Shown: positions 16,553-26,191, numbered from the stretch's first letter. The stretch is 49,097 bases of DNA from Betaproteobacteria bacterium (GCA_903970165.1 CAJCHZ010000015.1:1-49097); one strand, 5' to 3'. The notes: generated by a model from the sequence alone, not told the origin. A program made the numbers and translations.

Positions 16553-19500
16553 TTAGAAGCTGAAGCGCAGACCGAGCTGAATCCAGCGCGAACCCTGAAT
16601 GCGGTCGGCCGGCACAAGCTCCGTGTTAATAACGCCGAACGTGGCTGGATTCGTCGTATCGAAGGACGGATCCAGGAAGTTAACGTGGTTGAAAATGTTG
16701 AAGAAGTCGGCCGAGAACACCACTTTGACGCGTTCTGTGATGTTGGTGCTCTTTCCGAGGCTCATGTCGAAGTTCCAGAAGGGGAGGCCGGGAAGCGGAC
16801 TATTGCGGCCATCGTTGGTATCGGTAGCCAGCAAAGTCGGACGGAAGTCGGCAAGAGCGGCAACCGGATTTGAAAAATAGTTGAGGCCGGTACCTGTTCC
16901 CCCATTGCAAGAGTTACCTCCTGAACCCGCGCCAGAGCTGCAGGCGACCGTGTGCAGGCCGCCGCCGCCGATGGAGCCGATAGGCACCGTGGGCAACATT
17001 CCCGCTTCGATCCCGAAAATGTCGCCGCCGCCGAAAGACTCGTTGCTGACGGTGACGAGTTCCGGAATGCCGCTCCCAATGCGAAGAATGCCCGCAGTGT
17101 ACCAACCCCCAATGACTTTATTCACTGCCGAATGGCTGCTGCTGAACCGATGAGAGCCGCCGAAGGGCAGATCGTAATGAAACAGGGCGTTGAAAACGTT
17201 GGGCCGGTTGAAGAAAGACGGTCCGTAGTCGAGGTTGAAATCGTAGCTGGAGGAGTGATATTCCGCGGCGTTCTGAACTGCACCAACGTCATCCAGCGAC
17301 TTGGAACGAGTATAGTTCATGTCGAACACCAAGCCGTGCCAGTTGTTGTTGCGCAAAGTGATGACGAAGGCGTTGTAGTTCGAACTGTCGTGGCTATCGC
17401 GCATGAACAGATCGACAACCTCCAAACTGTTATAGGGTTGCAGTCCGAGGTAGAACTGACGGTCGATATCTATGGTGTCAAACAGGCTCGACACGTTGTT
17501 GTTTATGAAGTTGGTTTCACTACCTGACGCCAGACAGTAAGTTGCGGTACCACCATTGCACGCCAAGGTGGCACCCACACCGGGAAGCTGATTCTCGAAC
17601 CAAGGTTGAGCAGTAACATTGGCGGGAGCGACTCCAGCTCGCAATTGAGTCGCGACCGCATCGTAGGCCTGAGCAAAGGTTTGGCCGGAGGCCTTGTCCT
17701 TAAACATATAGGGCGCTGAATTGAAGTTGATGCTGCCAGGCAGGTCGCGACCGAAACGGCCGACGTAGCCGATCTCAAGAATCATGTTGCCGGGCAAGGT
17801 GCGCTGGATAGTGAAATCCACCATGTGAGCGCGGCCCGCTTTGAAGTTGGGATCGTTCTGAAAGCTAAGGGTTTCGCCAAACGGAACCGACGGGATGATC
17901 GGCGAGGTGAGCGCCGTGGGAAGCGGTGGAGTCGGAATCGTGCCGTCGACGCCAACACGGAAACTTGCCGCGCCGGGGCTCGCTGAAACGCCCGCGGCCG
18001 CGTTGCAGCCCGGTCCGGGCGTTCCCGAGGCGTTGCAGAGAGGTGTCTGAACATTGATGGTCTGCGCGAAACCGACGCCGAGCATCGGAATGATCACGCT
18101 CTGGACGGTGTTGACGCGATCATAGGCAATGCCGTAGCCGCCGCGAATGACGGTTTTTCTGTCTCCGGCGATCTTGCCCAGGAAGCCGTCCGTGAAACTG
18201 GGATTCCAGGCGATGGAGGCACGGGGCGCCCAGTCTCCATAGTCCACATTGAACACGTTGGACCGGCCGCTGCTTCGAATAGGGATATAGGAAAGGGTTG
18301 GGTCATAAATATTTCCGGCCTCGGCGGCTGCTTCCTTGGCCTGGATGTACTGGAGACCGTTGATGATGGTGTCTCCCGTATCGTGATTGGCGATGAAGGT
18401 TTGCTGACCGTTTGCTTCCTGGGGCGTGGTCTGCCATCCGTAGCCGAGACCGTAAGTCAAAGTGATGGAAGGCTTGATGCGCCAGGAATCTTGCACGAAG
18501 AAATTGTACGCGCGGAGTGTAGTTTTAGCCTCGAGCTGGGTGCCAAGAGGCTGCGGCTGCAGTTGACCGTTGCGAACTGCCAGAATGCCAACGTTGTCCA
18601 CTAAACCGAGCGAAGCGGCATACAGCCTGTCCCAGTTTTGCGCGTCGGAGGAGTTCAGGCAATTGGTGGTGACTGTCATCGAGCAAGTGGGCGGGCGTTC
18701 CGAGGTCGGAATGCTAATGCCATTTATAACGTCAGCATCGAGGGTTGCCACCAGAGAAGTGACCGAACCAATGACCTTATCATCGCGCTCATGGATGGTG
18801 GGCAGCCAGCGGATGTCCGCGCCGGTGACCATCGTGTGCTTTCCTTTGATCCACGTGAGGTTGTCGGCGTACTGCTTGTTGCTGTCGTAGATGGCCTGAT
18901 GGCGGGCACGCTGCGTATCGACGTCCACGACCGTGTCGATCAGGCCGGTGGCGCCCAGACCAGGAGCGAGGGCGATGTCGCCCAACGGAGTCTGCGTTCC
19001 CGGCAGATCCAAGTCGCTGGCGGAAACGCGCGGACGAATGACGTTGAAGTCTTCGCGGCTGCGGATCCAGCCTACGTGCACGCTGTTGATGAGGTTGTCG
19101 CGGATTTGCCAGTCAAGACCGCTGGTGAAACCATCGCCGCGGATGTCGGAGGCGCTAGCGGAAGAGGTGGAGCCGCCGAGAAAGCTAACCTGTCCCCCAG
19201 AGCCTTCCGCATTGGGGGAAATATCCCGGTGATAGAGATAACGGCCAAAGAATTTCACTTTGTCCGTAAAGTTGTGGTCCAGGCGGAAATTCACAAAGTC
19301 GTCCTTCAGAAACTCCGGCACGCTGGTGCGGTAGCCTTCCGTGTTGCCGGGGTCGCCAACGTTAGGATCGTTGCCCAGGGGCATCATGTTCCAGAGTTGC
19401 TGCACCGTCGGGCTGATCCCAAGGCCGCGAGGATCGCAGGGAAGGTTGAGCGGAACTCCCGTCGTTGGATCCTGTCCGCATGTGGAGGTCGTAGCCAGAT

Positions 19501-20554
19501 TGTACTGCACGCCATTGAAGGTGAGGATGCCGTTCCGCAAGGATTGCGTGGGCACGATGCGTTCGACTTGAACGGACTGCGGGAAACGGCGCAATTCGTA
19601 GTTTCCAAAGACGAACGTTTTGTTTTTCTTTAGCGGACCGCCAAGGGTCACGCCGCCGCGATTGTCGTGCTGCGGCTGCTTGGGGGTGTAGTCCAGACCA
19701 TCGCCGTTGGGCGTATGGCCATTGTCCCAGGTGTTGGCGTTGAGGGCGGAATTCTGGTGGTACCAATAGACAGCGCCGTGAAAATCGTTCGTCCCTGTTT
19801 TGCTGATGATGTTGATCTGGCCGCCCTCAGAACGCTGGAAGGAGGCGTTGTTATTGGTGACGCCAACCCGGAACTCTTCGATGGTTTCGACGCTGATCGG
19901 AATGACCGGAACCTGATTGCCGCCACCGGCGATGACGTTGTCCGTGATGTCGATACCATCCAGGTTGAAGACGTTCTGGTCGCTGCGTGCGCCGGCGATG
20001 GTGCCGCCAGAGTTGCCGAAGCCGCCGCCGTTGCTGCTTTCAAAAGGCGTGGACATGGGTTGGAGCGTGAGAAGTTCGCGTGAGTCGCGACCGAGGGTCG
20101 GGAGCGTCATCAATTCGCTTTCGCCGACAACATTGCCGACCACGGCGTCGGCGGTCTGCAATTCAGCCTGAGATTGCGCGGTAACCTCGATGACCTCTTT
20201 GCCCGAGCTGACTTCGAGAACGGCGTTGTAGTTGTAGTTCTTCGTCACATCAAGTTTGATACTCGCAAAAGTGATCGTGGCGAAACCAGTCTTGGAAATT
20301 TTCAGCGTGTACATCCCCGGGGGCACGTTGGCGAAGGCATATTCGCCTCCCCCGCTCGTGGTGGTGGTCCTGGTTTCGTTAGTCGCGGTATTCACCAGCT
20401 CAATCGTCGCATCGGGCACAACCGCTCCGCCCTTATCCGTAATCGTCCCCAGGACAAGGGCCGAGTTCGAGGTCTGCGCGTTGACGCCCATACCAAGCGA
20501 TAAGCCGCCCAGAACCAGAAGAACGGCAAATACAAAACGTTCGAAGAATTTCAT
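16553..20554 (-). CDS. TonB-dependent receptor with carboxypeptidase-regulatory-like domain (Oar-like)
   Basis: A 1333-aa outer-membrane protein. The signal peptide is MKFFERFVFAVLLVLGGLSL to about VNAQ. Residues about 30-115 form a carboxypeptidase-regulatory-like beta domain (GTITDKGGAVVPDATIELVN, GGGEYAFANVPPGMYTLKIS). A plug follows (GGTIAGARSDQNVFNLDGID, VETIEEFRVGVTNNNASFQR, GGQINIISKTGTNDFHGAVY), then a long beta-barrel that ends in the outer-membrane signal LGLRFSF. Family members import large or complex substrates, often polysaccharide-derived; this substrate is unknown. ATG 20554 is chosen because GGGGGGA lies just upstream; ATG 20569 is an alternative. A strong terminator follows. 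It may be expressed with no direct partner here. Confidence 0.96.
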   Translation of the reverse strand: MKFFERFVFAVLLVLGGLSLGMGVNAQTSNSALVLGTITDKGGAVVPDATIELVNTATNETRTTTTSGGGEYAFANVPPGMYTLKISKTGFATITFASIKLDVTKNYNYNAVLEVSSGKEVIEVTAQSQAELQTADAVVGNVVGESELMTLPTLGRDSRELLTLQPMSTPFESSNGGGFGNSGGTIAGARSDQNVFNLDGIDITDNVIAGGGNQVPVIPISVETIEEFRVGVTNNNASFQRSEGGQINIISKTGTNDFHGAVYWYHQNSALNANTWDNGHTPNGDGLDYTPKQPQHDNRGGVTLGGPLKKNKTFVFGNYELRRFPQSVQVERIVPTQSLRNGILTFNGVQYNLATTSTCGQDPTTGVPLNLPCDPRGLGISPTVQQLWNMMPLGNDPNVGDPGNTEGYRTSVPEFLKDDFVNFRLDHNFTDKVKFFGRYLYHRDISPNAEGSGGQVSFLGGSTSSASASDIRGDGFTSGLDWQIRDNLINSVHVGWIRSREDFNVIRPRVSASDLDLPGTQTPLGDIALAPGLGATGLIDTVVDVDTQRARHQAIYDSNKQYADNLTWIKGKHTMVTGADIRWLPTIHERDDKVIGSVTSLVATLDADVINGISIPTSERPPTCSMTVTTNCLNSSDAQNWDRLYAASLGLVDNVGILAVRNGQLQPQPLGTQLEAKTTLRAYNFFVQDSWRIKPSITLTYGLGYGWQTTPQEANGQQTFIANHDTGDTIINGLQYIQAKEAAAEAGNIYDPTLSYIPIRSSGRSNVFNVDYGDWAPRASIAWNPSFTDGFLGKIAGDRKTVIRGGYGIAYDRVNTVQSVIIPMLGVGFAQTINVQTPLCNASGTPGPGCNAAAGVSASPGAASFRVGVDGTIPTPPLPTALTSPIIPSVPFGETLSFQNDPNFKAGRAHMVDFTIQRTLPGNMILEIGYVGRFGRDLPGSINFNSAPYMFKDKASGQTFAQAYDAVATQLRAGVAPANVTAQPWFENQLPGVGATLACNGGTATYCLASGSETNFINNNVSSLFDTIDIDRQFYLGLQPYNSLEVVDLFMRDSHDSSNYNAFVITLRNNNWHGLVFDMNYTRSKSLDDVGAVQNAAEYHSSSYDFNLDYGPSFFNRPNVFNALFHYDLPFGGSHRFSSSHSAVNKVIGGWYTAGILRIGSGIPELVTVSNESFGGGDIFGIEAGMLPTVPIGSIGGGGLHTVACSSGAGSGGNSCNGGTGTGLNYFSNPVAALADFRPTLLATDTNDGRNSPLPGLPFWNFDMSLGKSTNITERVKVVFSADFFNIFNHVNFLDPSFDTTNPATFGVINTELVPADRIQGSRWIQLGLRFSF

Positions 20555-21167
20555 GATTCCCCCCATCACTTTAGCTGGCTGATTAAGCGAGGAGTGGCCG
20601 TTCGTGGGCTTTTCCCTGACACCAACGGCATGCGGTTCCCGCTGGATATGTTTTCATCTCTCCTGCAGGCACACGAACACACCAAGTTGTGCGGGCAGTC
20701 AAGACTGCTTTACGCTCGGAAAAAGTACACGATGGAAGACCACTCGCAAGGCCCCCACCACTAAAGATGGGCATGAAATACACCCAGTCTTTGAAGGTGT
20801 CAACGACTGATTCATTGTAGAAAAAAAATGAAACGCCTGTTGTTCCCCTCGGGACGTGTCAACTTATTCCTCAAAAACCGATGAAAGTCCCGGAAAGAAG
20901 CTAATTCGATGTCTTTGAAGGCGGGGTGCCGTTTTGGGGAATAAATACCCCTGGATGACGGTATTGCAACAGATGTGGCGTTTCACCGCTTTCCACAAGG
21001 CTCGAAAAACCTGTGGAAAAACTGGCCCGGGTCATCTTTCTGAACTTTCCTCAGCGAAGCGAAGGACTGAAGACGCCCCCTCCCGGATTGCCCAATCGTT
21101 TCCAATACGCGAGTTCGCGGCTGCGCATTTCGTATTCAAACGCAACTCAGGCTAAAATATAGGTGTA
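20555..21167. other. Divergent intergenic region upstream of the receptor and ispG
   Basis: A 613-nt stretch with no supported gene. It contains the receptor promoter candidate (20775-20803), an inverted TTTCCACA/TGTGGAAA pair at 20990-21019, and a weak TAAAAT at about 21153 that may serve ispG. Confidence 0.5.
20775..20803 (-). promoter_or_regulatory. Candidate promoter of the TonB-dependent receptor
   Basis: On the minus strand a perfect TTGACA (20798-20803) is 17 nt from the weak TATTTC (20775-20780). The leader would be about 210 nt. The poor -10 box keeps confidence low. Confidence 0.35.
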
Positions 21168-22445
21168 ATGCTCACGCAGATTAAAGGCACTGACGCAGCC
21201 GCAGCTGGACGCCCCCGCCGAAAGACGTTCGGCGTCAGAGTAGGCCACGTCATGGTTGGCGGCGGCGCTCCCATCGTCGTGCAGTCCATGACCAACACGG
21301 ACACGGCCGACGTCGCCACCACGTTCAAGCAAACCGTCGAGCTTGCCGAAGCTGGCTCAGAAATTGTCCGCTGGACGGTAAACGTCCCCGAAGCTGCGGC
21401 AGCCGTCCCGGAAATCAAGAAGCGCATGCTGGATGCCGGTTGCGATGCGCCAATTATCGGCGACTTCCACTACAACGGCCACGTTCTACTCACGAAATAT
21501 CCCGAGTGCGCGAAAGCGTTGGACAAATACCGCATCAATCCGGGTAACGTAGGCGCGGGCCAGCGCCGCGACGAGCAGTTTTCAACCATCTGTAAAATCG
21601 CTCGCGACAACGGCAAGCCCGTCCGCATCGGCGTGAATGGCGGTTCGCTCAATCAAGAGCTCGTCATGCACAAAATGCAGGAAAACACGGACAAGAACCT
21701 GGGCAAAGAGTCTGAGGAAATTATCAACGACTGCATGGTCCTTTCCGCGCTGCAATCCACGGAGCTTGCGCTCGAGTGCGGCCTGCGCCACGATCAAATC
21801 ATCATCTCCTGCAAAACTTCCCGCCCCCGCGATCTCATCACGGTTTATCGCGACCTGAGCGCCAAGACCGAGCAGCCCCTGCATCTCGGCCTCACCGAAG
21901 CGGGCATGGGAATGAAGGGCCAGATATGGTCCGCCGCCTCGCTGGGCGTGCTGCTCTACGAAGGCATTGGCGACACCATCCGAATTTCGCTCACCCCGAA
22001 GCCCGGCGGCGACCGTCGCGAAGAGGTTTATGCCGCGTGCGAACTTCTGCAAGCACTTGGCCTGCGTTCCTTTTCGCCGAGCGTCACGGCTTGCCCTGGC
22101 TGCGGTCGCACCACGAGCACTACATTTCAGGAATTGGCCGAACGCATCCAGAATTACATCCGCGACAGTATGCCCGTCTGGAAGACTCAATATGACGGCG
22201 TCGAAACCATGACCCTCGCCGTGATGGGCTGTATCGTCAACGGCCCCGGCGAGTCCAAAGCCGCCAATATTGGCATCAGCCTCCCCGGAACCGGCGAGGC
22301 TCCCCGCTGCCCCATATATATTGATGGAAAGAAAGACGTAACGCTCGAAGGCACCTACGACGAACTGGCCGCCGCGTTCCAGTCCCTCGTCGACAACTAC
22401 ATCGAGAAAAAGTATCCGCGCAAACCTCAAGAGGTTCGAGTTTAG
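21168..22445 (+). CDS. ispG: 4-hydroxy-3-methylbut-2-enyl-diphosphate synthase
   Basis: Iron-sulfur enzyme of the MEP isoprenoid pathway that converts 2-C-methyl-D-erythritol 2,4-cyclodiphosphate to HMBPP. The 425-aa protein has the TIM-barrel part ([46 protein letters not shown]) and the C-terminal cluster domain with C309 and C312 in ACPGCGR, C355 in GCIVNGPGE and E362. The length fits the single-barrel bacterial type without the extra insert. The ribosome-binding site is weak (TAGGTG). The antitoxin gene follows after 42 nt. Confidence 0.97.
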   Translation: MLTQIKGTDAAAAGRPRRKTFGVRVGHVMVGGGAPIVVQSMTNTDTADVATTFKQTVELAEAGSEIVRWTVNVPEAAAAVPEIKKRMLDAGCDAPIIGDFHYNGHVLLTKYPECAKALDKYRINPGNVGAGQRRDEQFSTICKIARDNGKPVRIGVNGGSLNQELVMHKMQENTDKNLGKESEEIINDCMVLSALQSTELALECGLRHDQIIISCKTSRPRDLITVYRDLSAKTEQPLHLGLTEAGMGMKGQIWSAASLGVLLYEGIGDTIRISLTPKPGGDRREEVYAACELLQALGLRSFSPSVTACPGCGRTTSTTFQELAERIQNYIRDSMPVWKTQYDGVETMTLAVMGCIVNGPGESKAANIGISLPGTGEAPRCPIYIDGKKDVTLEGTYDELAAAFQSLVDNYIEKKYPRKPQEVRV

Positions 22446-22469
22446 AACGCTTCCTTTTGTTGTTACAAT
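22441..22469 (+). promoter_or_regulatory. Promoter candidate for the toxin-antitoxin pair
   Basis: TTTAGA (22441-22446) and an extended -10, TG-T-TACAAT (22461-22469), with a 17-nt spacer. The -35 overlaps the ispG stop, so the pair has its own promoter. Confidence 0.45.
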
Positions 22470-22487
22470 TGCAGCAGGTAGCAGGCC

Positions 22488-22718
22488 ATGGCCAATCAGA
22501 CCATCACCATCACCCTCGACCCGCAAACGGCGAAAGCCTATGATTCCGCTTCCCCGCAGGAAAAGCGCAAGCTACAAGCCTTGCTTAGTTTGCGGCTTCG
22601 CGAGCTGGCCTCCGGCGAATACCCGTCTCTACAGAAAACGCTCGATGAGCTTGGACGTAAAGCTAAGGATCGCGGGCTGACACCGCAAATTCTGGAATCG
22701 CTGTTAGAAGGCGAATAG
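22488..22718 (+). CDS. Antitoxin of a PIN-type toxin-antitoxin pair
   Basis: A 76-aa protein with ITITLDPQTAKAYDSASPQE, KRKLQALLSLRLREL and a C-terminal LDELGRKAKDRGLTPQILES. It resembles the small antitoxins that precede COG1569-type PIN toxins, with an N-terminal dimer/DNA-binding part and a C-terminal helix that would mask the toxin. The family assignment rests on the sequence pattern and on the PIN frame that follows at once. AGCAGG lies just before ATG 22488. The frame is intact, although its toxin is broken. Confidence 0.8.
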   Translation: MANQTITITLDPQTAKAYDSASPQEKRKLQALLSLRLRELASGEYPSLQKTLDELGRKAKDRGLTPQILESLLEGE

Positions 22719-23100
22719 TTGCGTTTCGTTTTCGATACGAATGTCCTCATCAGCGCCCCGCTCCTTCCTGATTCCAAGCCTCGCAAAGCCCTTGATCTGG
22801 CGCTTCTAAAGGGAAAGATCCTGCTTTCTTATGCGGTGCTCGCGGAACAGAAAGCGCCTGCAACGCTACTTGGATGAGGACGACATCCAGACCTTTATTG
22901 CAGCCTTGACGCGTGAGGCTGAATGGGTGGACGTCAACGAGCACATCACGGCTTGCCGCGATCCCAAGGACGACAAATTTCTTGAATTGGCCGTAAGCGG
23001 TCACTCCACGTATATCGTCACTGGAGATTCCGATCTTCTCGCGCTTCACCCGTTCCAGGGCATTCAGATTATTACCCCGTCAGTATTTTTGACGCTCTGA
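22719..23100 (+). pseudogene. PIN-domain toxin, frameshifted (probable pseudogene)
   Basis: The toxin starts with TTG at 22719, directly after the antitoxin TAG. It reads RFVFDTNVLISAPLLPDSKP, with the first catalytic Asp in FDTN, to KILLSYAVLAE, then loses frame near 22846-22850 and hits TGA at 22875-22877. The rest of the domain resumes in the +1 frame: RKRLQRYLDEDDIQTF, ACRDPKDDKFLELAV with the next acidic residues, and VTGDSDLL, ending at 23100. Compared with the usual family spacing, roughly six residues are missing at the joint, so a small deletion is likely. Without the second half the RNase site is incomplete. A sequencing error is possible but would need to explain the missing residues as well. 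Confidence 0.8.
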
Positions 23101-23176
23101 AATCGAGCTCCAGCACTAAATTCCCGTTGCCCAATCACTTTCCCATGAAGCGGCCAAGTCCCGTGAGAAGTGTCTG

Positions 23177-23854
23177 CTACGGCAGCTGCGGACACCCCGC
23201 TGTTGCCACGCTCCTTAACTTATCAAGCGCAATCGCCCGCGCGCGCGCGTAGGCCTTTGTATCGTCCAGCAGCTGATGCGCCCAATGTCCGCTCATCGCG
23301 ATGGCATGTAGTTCGAAGGCTAGCCGCGTTGCTTCCAGCTTGGGGTCGAGATGCCCGGCTTCTTGCGCCAGCTTCACCGCCCGGGCGATGGCCTCAATCC
23401 ATTCCCGCATGATCGCCGACACGCGGTCCCGCACCGGCCCCCTGCGGCTGTCAAACTCGAACGAGGCTGCGCTGAAGAAACATCCGCCCTTGAAGACGCT
23501 CTTTTCGCCCGAAGAAAGCCAAAAATCGATGAGCCGCCAGAGCCGGGGCATACCCTTCGTGGCGCAAATTGCGGGTGCCGTAACCTTGTCAATGAACCTC
23601 AGCCGCGCCGCCTCCACCGTGGCCAATTGCAGCTCTTCCTTCGAGCCGAAGTGGGCAAATAGCCCGCTCTTGCTCATTCCAAGTTGTTCCGCCAGCGAAC
23701 CTACCGTCAAGCCTTCCAATCCTTCCACCGAGGCGATGTCCACGGCACGAGCCAGAATCGCTTCTCGCGTTCGCAGTCCTCGCGCCTGACGCTGTAGGGG
23801 CTTCTTCTTGTTTTTTACAGGTGTGGGCCGCACGGAGCTCTGCGCACGGGGCAT
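23177..23854 (-). CDS. TetR/AcrR-family transcriptional regulator
   Basis: A 225-aa repressor. The N-terminal helix-turn-helix reads LTVGSLAEQLGMSKSGLFAH, followed by FGSKEELQLATVEAA. The rest is an all-helical ligand domain with CFFSAASFEFDSRRGPVRDR. This resembles the subgroup with a TetR_C_6-like C-terminus. ATG 23854 is chosen over the ATG at 23938, which would place the divergent promoter inside the coding sequence. No clear ribosome-binding site is visible. It is divergent from the retropepsin-like/NTF2-like gene, with the operator at 23886-23897 between them. Confidence 0.92.
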   Translation of the reverse strand: MPRAQSSVRPTPVKNKKKPLQRQARGLRTREAILARAVDIASVEGLEGLTVGSLAEQLGMSKSGLFAHFGSKEELQLATVEAARLRFIDKVTAPAICATKGMPRLWRLIDFWLSSGEKSVFKGGCFFSAASFEFDSRRGPVRDRVSAIMREWIEAIARAVKLAQEAGHLDPKLEATRLAFELHAIAMSGHWAHQLLDDTKAYARARAIALDKLRSVATAGCPQLP

Positions 23855-23885
23855 GAAATTACTGTAACACACGTCATTAAATAGC

Positions 23886-23897
23886 ACGAACGTTCGT
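23886..23897. promoter_or_regulatory. TetR operator candidate
   Basis: A perfect 12-bp palindrome, ACGAACGTTCGT, is centred in the 82-nt gap between the divergent TetR gene and the secreted-protein gene. Sites of this kind (a spaced AACGTT core) are typical for TetR regulators of such divergent pairs. Confidence 0.65.
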
Positions 23898-23936
23898 ATT
23901 TGTATGTTACACTCTTTTCCCATCGAGGTGCGGCCC

Positions 23937-24809
23937 ATGGCCTTCTTGTCTCGCTCGCGCTATTTTCTTTGCTCCCTTCTTCTCGGCCCTATCGCGCTGC
24001 CGCAAGCCTTGCGCGCCCAGGAAATACCCCTCGAACATTGCGACGCCTTACCCGTCATCACCGTAAAAATCGGTGACCGCCCGAGCCTCTTCCTCGTGGA
24101 TACTGCCGCGACCTCCATGTTGAATCTCGCATCCTTCGCCGAAGGCTCCGCGAAAGACATTCGCGTCACTTCCTGGACCGGAACTCTGGCCACGAGCGCC
24201 AAAGAAGTCGCCATTGAAGAACTCGCGGTTGGCCGAACCACTCTCCTGAAGTTAAAACTCCCAGCCATCGATTTGTCCGCCATCGGCAAGGCCTGCGGAA
24301 AGAAAATTGACGGCATCCTCGGCGTGGACTTGCTTGGCAAGCTTGGCGCCAGCATCAACCTCAAACAACAAACGCTGCACCTCGCCACCACCGACGAAAA
24401 GCGCGCCGAAGAACTTGTGACCGCGATGCAAATCGAGATGCACCGCTGCGTTGAAGCATTCAATTCATCCGATGAGCGGGCCTTCGGCGATTGTCTGGAT
24501 CCAAAGATCGTGCTGTTCAGCGGCGAAGCCGAGCTCTACGGACGAGAGAAAGTAACCGGCTATTTTCGCGAAAAATACTTTCACCAGAAGCCGGCTGCGA
24601 AGCTCGACATCCGCGAAAATTCCTTCCACTCCATTGGCGAAGCCATCTGGTACGAATACGAATTCACCATCGACTCGTCTCGCGGCAGGTTGCGCGGCCG
24701 TGGAATGGCCATGTGCAAAAAATCCGAAGGCCGCTGGCGCATGGCCAGCATGCATCACTCGATTCTCGAATGGCAGTCTGCCGAAGCCGCTTCCGAAAAC
24801 AGTCAATAA
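23937..24809 (+). CDS. Secreted retropepsin-like aspartyl protease/NTF2-like fusion
   Basis: A 290-aa protein with a signal peptide (FLSRSRYFLCSLLLGPIALP, cut near LRAQ). Residues about 30-165 look like a retropepsin-fold domain: a strand PVITVKIGDRP, the active-site-like LFLVDTAATSM with D55, and GILGVDLLGKLGASINLKQQ. The usual DTG is DTA here, so activity is doubtful. Residues about 175-280 form a SnoaL/DUF4440-like alpha+beta cone (NSSDERAFGDCLDPKIVLFS, WYEYEFTIDSSRGRLRGRGM, WRMASMHHSIL). GAGGTG lies 6 nt before ATG 23937. It is divergent from, and probably repressed by, the TetR protein. Confidence 0.75.
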   Translation: MAFLSRSRYFLCSLLLGPIALPQALRAQEIPLEHCDALPVITVKIGDRPSLFLVDTAATSMLNLASFAEGSAKDIRVTSWTGTLATSAKEVAIEELAVGRTTLLKLKLPAIDLSAIGKACGKKIDGILGVDLLGKLGASINLKQQTLHLATTDEKRAEELVTAMQIEMHRCVEAFNSSDERAFGDCLDPKIVLFSGEAELYGREKVTGYFREKYFHQKPAAKLDIRENSFHSIGEAIWYEYEFTIDSSRGRLRGRGMAMCKKSEGRWRMASMHHSILEWQSAEAASENSQ

Positions 24810-24922
24810 GGGAGCACTCCGGGTAGCTTGAAGTAGCCTCGCTATTCCGCGGGACACCGTTCTCCACTAGAATGCGTCTGGCATCGGTATCGCCTGAACA
24901 ACATTTGTAATCCGGAGAATGA

Positions 24923-26191
24923 ATGAGAAGGTTTCATGCAGCGGTGCTGTTGCTTGCCGCCAGCCTCATCTTTGGCGTCTGCGCTCCGGCCCAAAACAGC
25001 GAATTCACGGAAACTCTCAAGAAAAACCGGGGCGCGGTCAGCGTGCAGGACGGCAAACTTGCCGGTCACACCAGCGAAGTTTTGCGCACAGCCCTGGCCG
25101 ATGCCCACTTCGTCGCGCTCGGCGAAGATCACGGCATTCGCCAGATTCCAGAGTTCACTGCCGCACTTTGCGCCGAGCTGGCCCCGCATGGTTTCCATCA
25201 CATGGCGCTCGAGATTGGTCCGGACGTCGCTCCGGACCTGGAAAAGTTTGCTCGCGCCGCGGATGGCGCGAAGCAGCTCAGCGAATTCCTCAGAAGATAT
25301 CCGGAGACCATTGCGTTTTATGACTGGCAGGAAGAGTTCGCCATGCTTCAGCAGTGCCAAAAGGCCGCTTCGCCCGGCCACATGACCTTCTGGGGCTTGG
25401 ATCAGGAATTCATGGGCGCGGCGGGCTTTGTGCTCGACAAAATTCTCGAAACAAATCCCGGTCCCGATGCGAAAACTGCCGTCGAAACTTTGAGGAAGCA
25501 AAATAGCGACGCGCATGCCACCGCCGCGAAAAGCGGTAACCCCGGAGACCTCTTCCTTATGTCTGCGAAGCAGGAAGAATTGGACGTTGTGCGCGATCTG
25601 CTGAAGAAACAGGGCAAACCCGAGGCCCAGAAACTCTTTGACGACCTCCTGGTGAGCCGTGAGATCTATAAGAAAAACATGAACGGGGACTATTACAGTT
25701 CGAACCGCCAGCGGGCCCTCTTGATGAAAAAGAATTTCGCGGAACCCTTCGCGGCTGCCCCCAGAAACGATGGCGTGCTCCCTAAAGTTTTTTTCAAATT
25801 CGGCGGCTATCACATGTTCCGGGGCATCAACCCGCTGCATTCCAGCGAAATCGGCAATTTGATCGGCGAAGCCGCCGAGGCCAATCAGTTCAAATCCGTG
25901 CATATCCTCATCGTGGGCGTAAAGGGCGAGCAGCTCCATTTTGCGGGCATCGGAAGGCCGCCCGAAGCCGCTCCGCTCGATCTGGCAGGCGACAAAGACT
26001 CGGATTTCCTCTTTTTCAAACCGCTCTTCGACTTGCAAGTCGAGAATTCCTCTACGCTCTTCGACCTTCGAGCCTTACGCGATGGGTTCTCCAAATACGG
26101 CAAGATCGATCCAGAGCTGGAGCGCGTAATTTTCGGCTACGATTTCGTCGTGCTCATCCCCGATCCGAAGGCCTCTCATCCGATCCAGTAA
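24923..26191 (+). CDS. Secreted Tiki/EreA-like superfamily protein
   Basis: A 422-aa protein with a signal peptide (FHAAVLLLAASLIFGVCAP to AQ). The mature part has ALGEDHGIRQIPEFTAALCA, HHMALEIGPDVA and a later FKFGGYHMFRG. The first two match the pattern LGE-x-HG with ALE-x-G of the erythromycin-esterase/ChaN/Tiki fold. Members vary from esterases to peptidases, so no reaction is claimed; resistance to macrolides should not be assumed. GGAGA lies 5 nt before the ATG. A 398-residue open frame on the opposite strand covers most of this gene and is judged a shadow. Confidence 0.75.
   Translation: MRRFHAAVLLLAASLIFGVCAPAQNSEFTETLKKNRGAVSVQDGKLAGHTSEVLRTALADAHFVALGEDHGIRQIPEFTAALCAELAPHGFHHMALEIGPDVAPDLEKFARAADGAKQLSEFLRRYPETIAFYDWQEEFAMLQQCQKAASPGHMTFWGLDQEFMGAAGFVLDKILETNPGPDAKTAVETLRKQNSDAHATAAKSGNPGDLFLMSAKQEELDVVRDLLKKQGKPEAQKLFDDLLVSREIYKKNMNGDYYSSNRQRALLMKKNFAEPFAAAPRNDGVLPKVFFKFGGYHMFRGINPLHSSEIGNLIGEAAEANQFKSVHILIVGVKGEQLHFAGIGRPPEAAPLDLAGDKDSDFLFFKPLFDLQVENSSTLFDLRALRDGFSKYGKIDPELERVIFGYDFVVLIPDPKASHPIQ

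Noticed and set aside
20990..21019. Inverted DnaA-box-like TTTCCACA/TGTGGAAA as a possible replication origin
   Set aside because: Only two boxes, each with mismatches, no AT-rich unwinding region, and no dnaA, dnaN or gidA nearby.
24842..26038. A 398-codon open frame on the minus strand
   Set aside because: It overlaps the secreted Tiki/EreA-like gene, which has a signal peptide and a ribosome-binding site; the antisense product has no signature.
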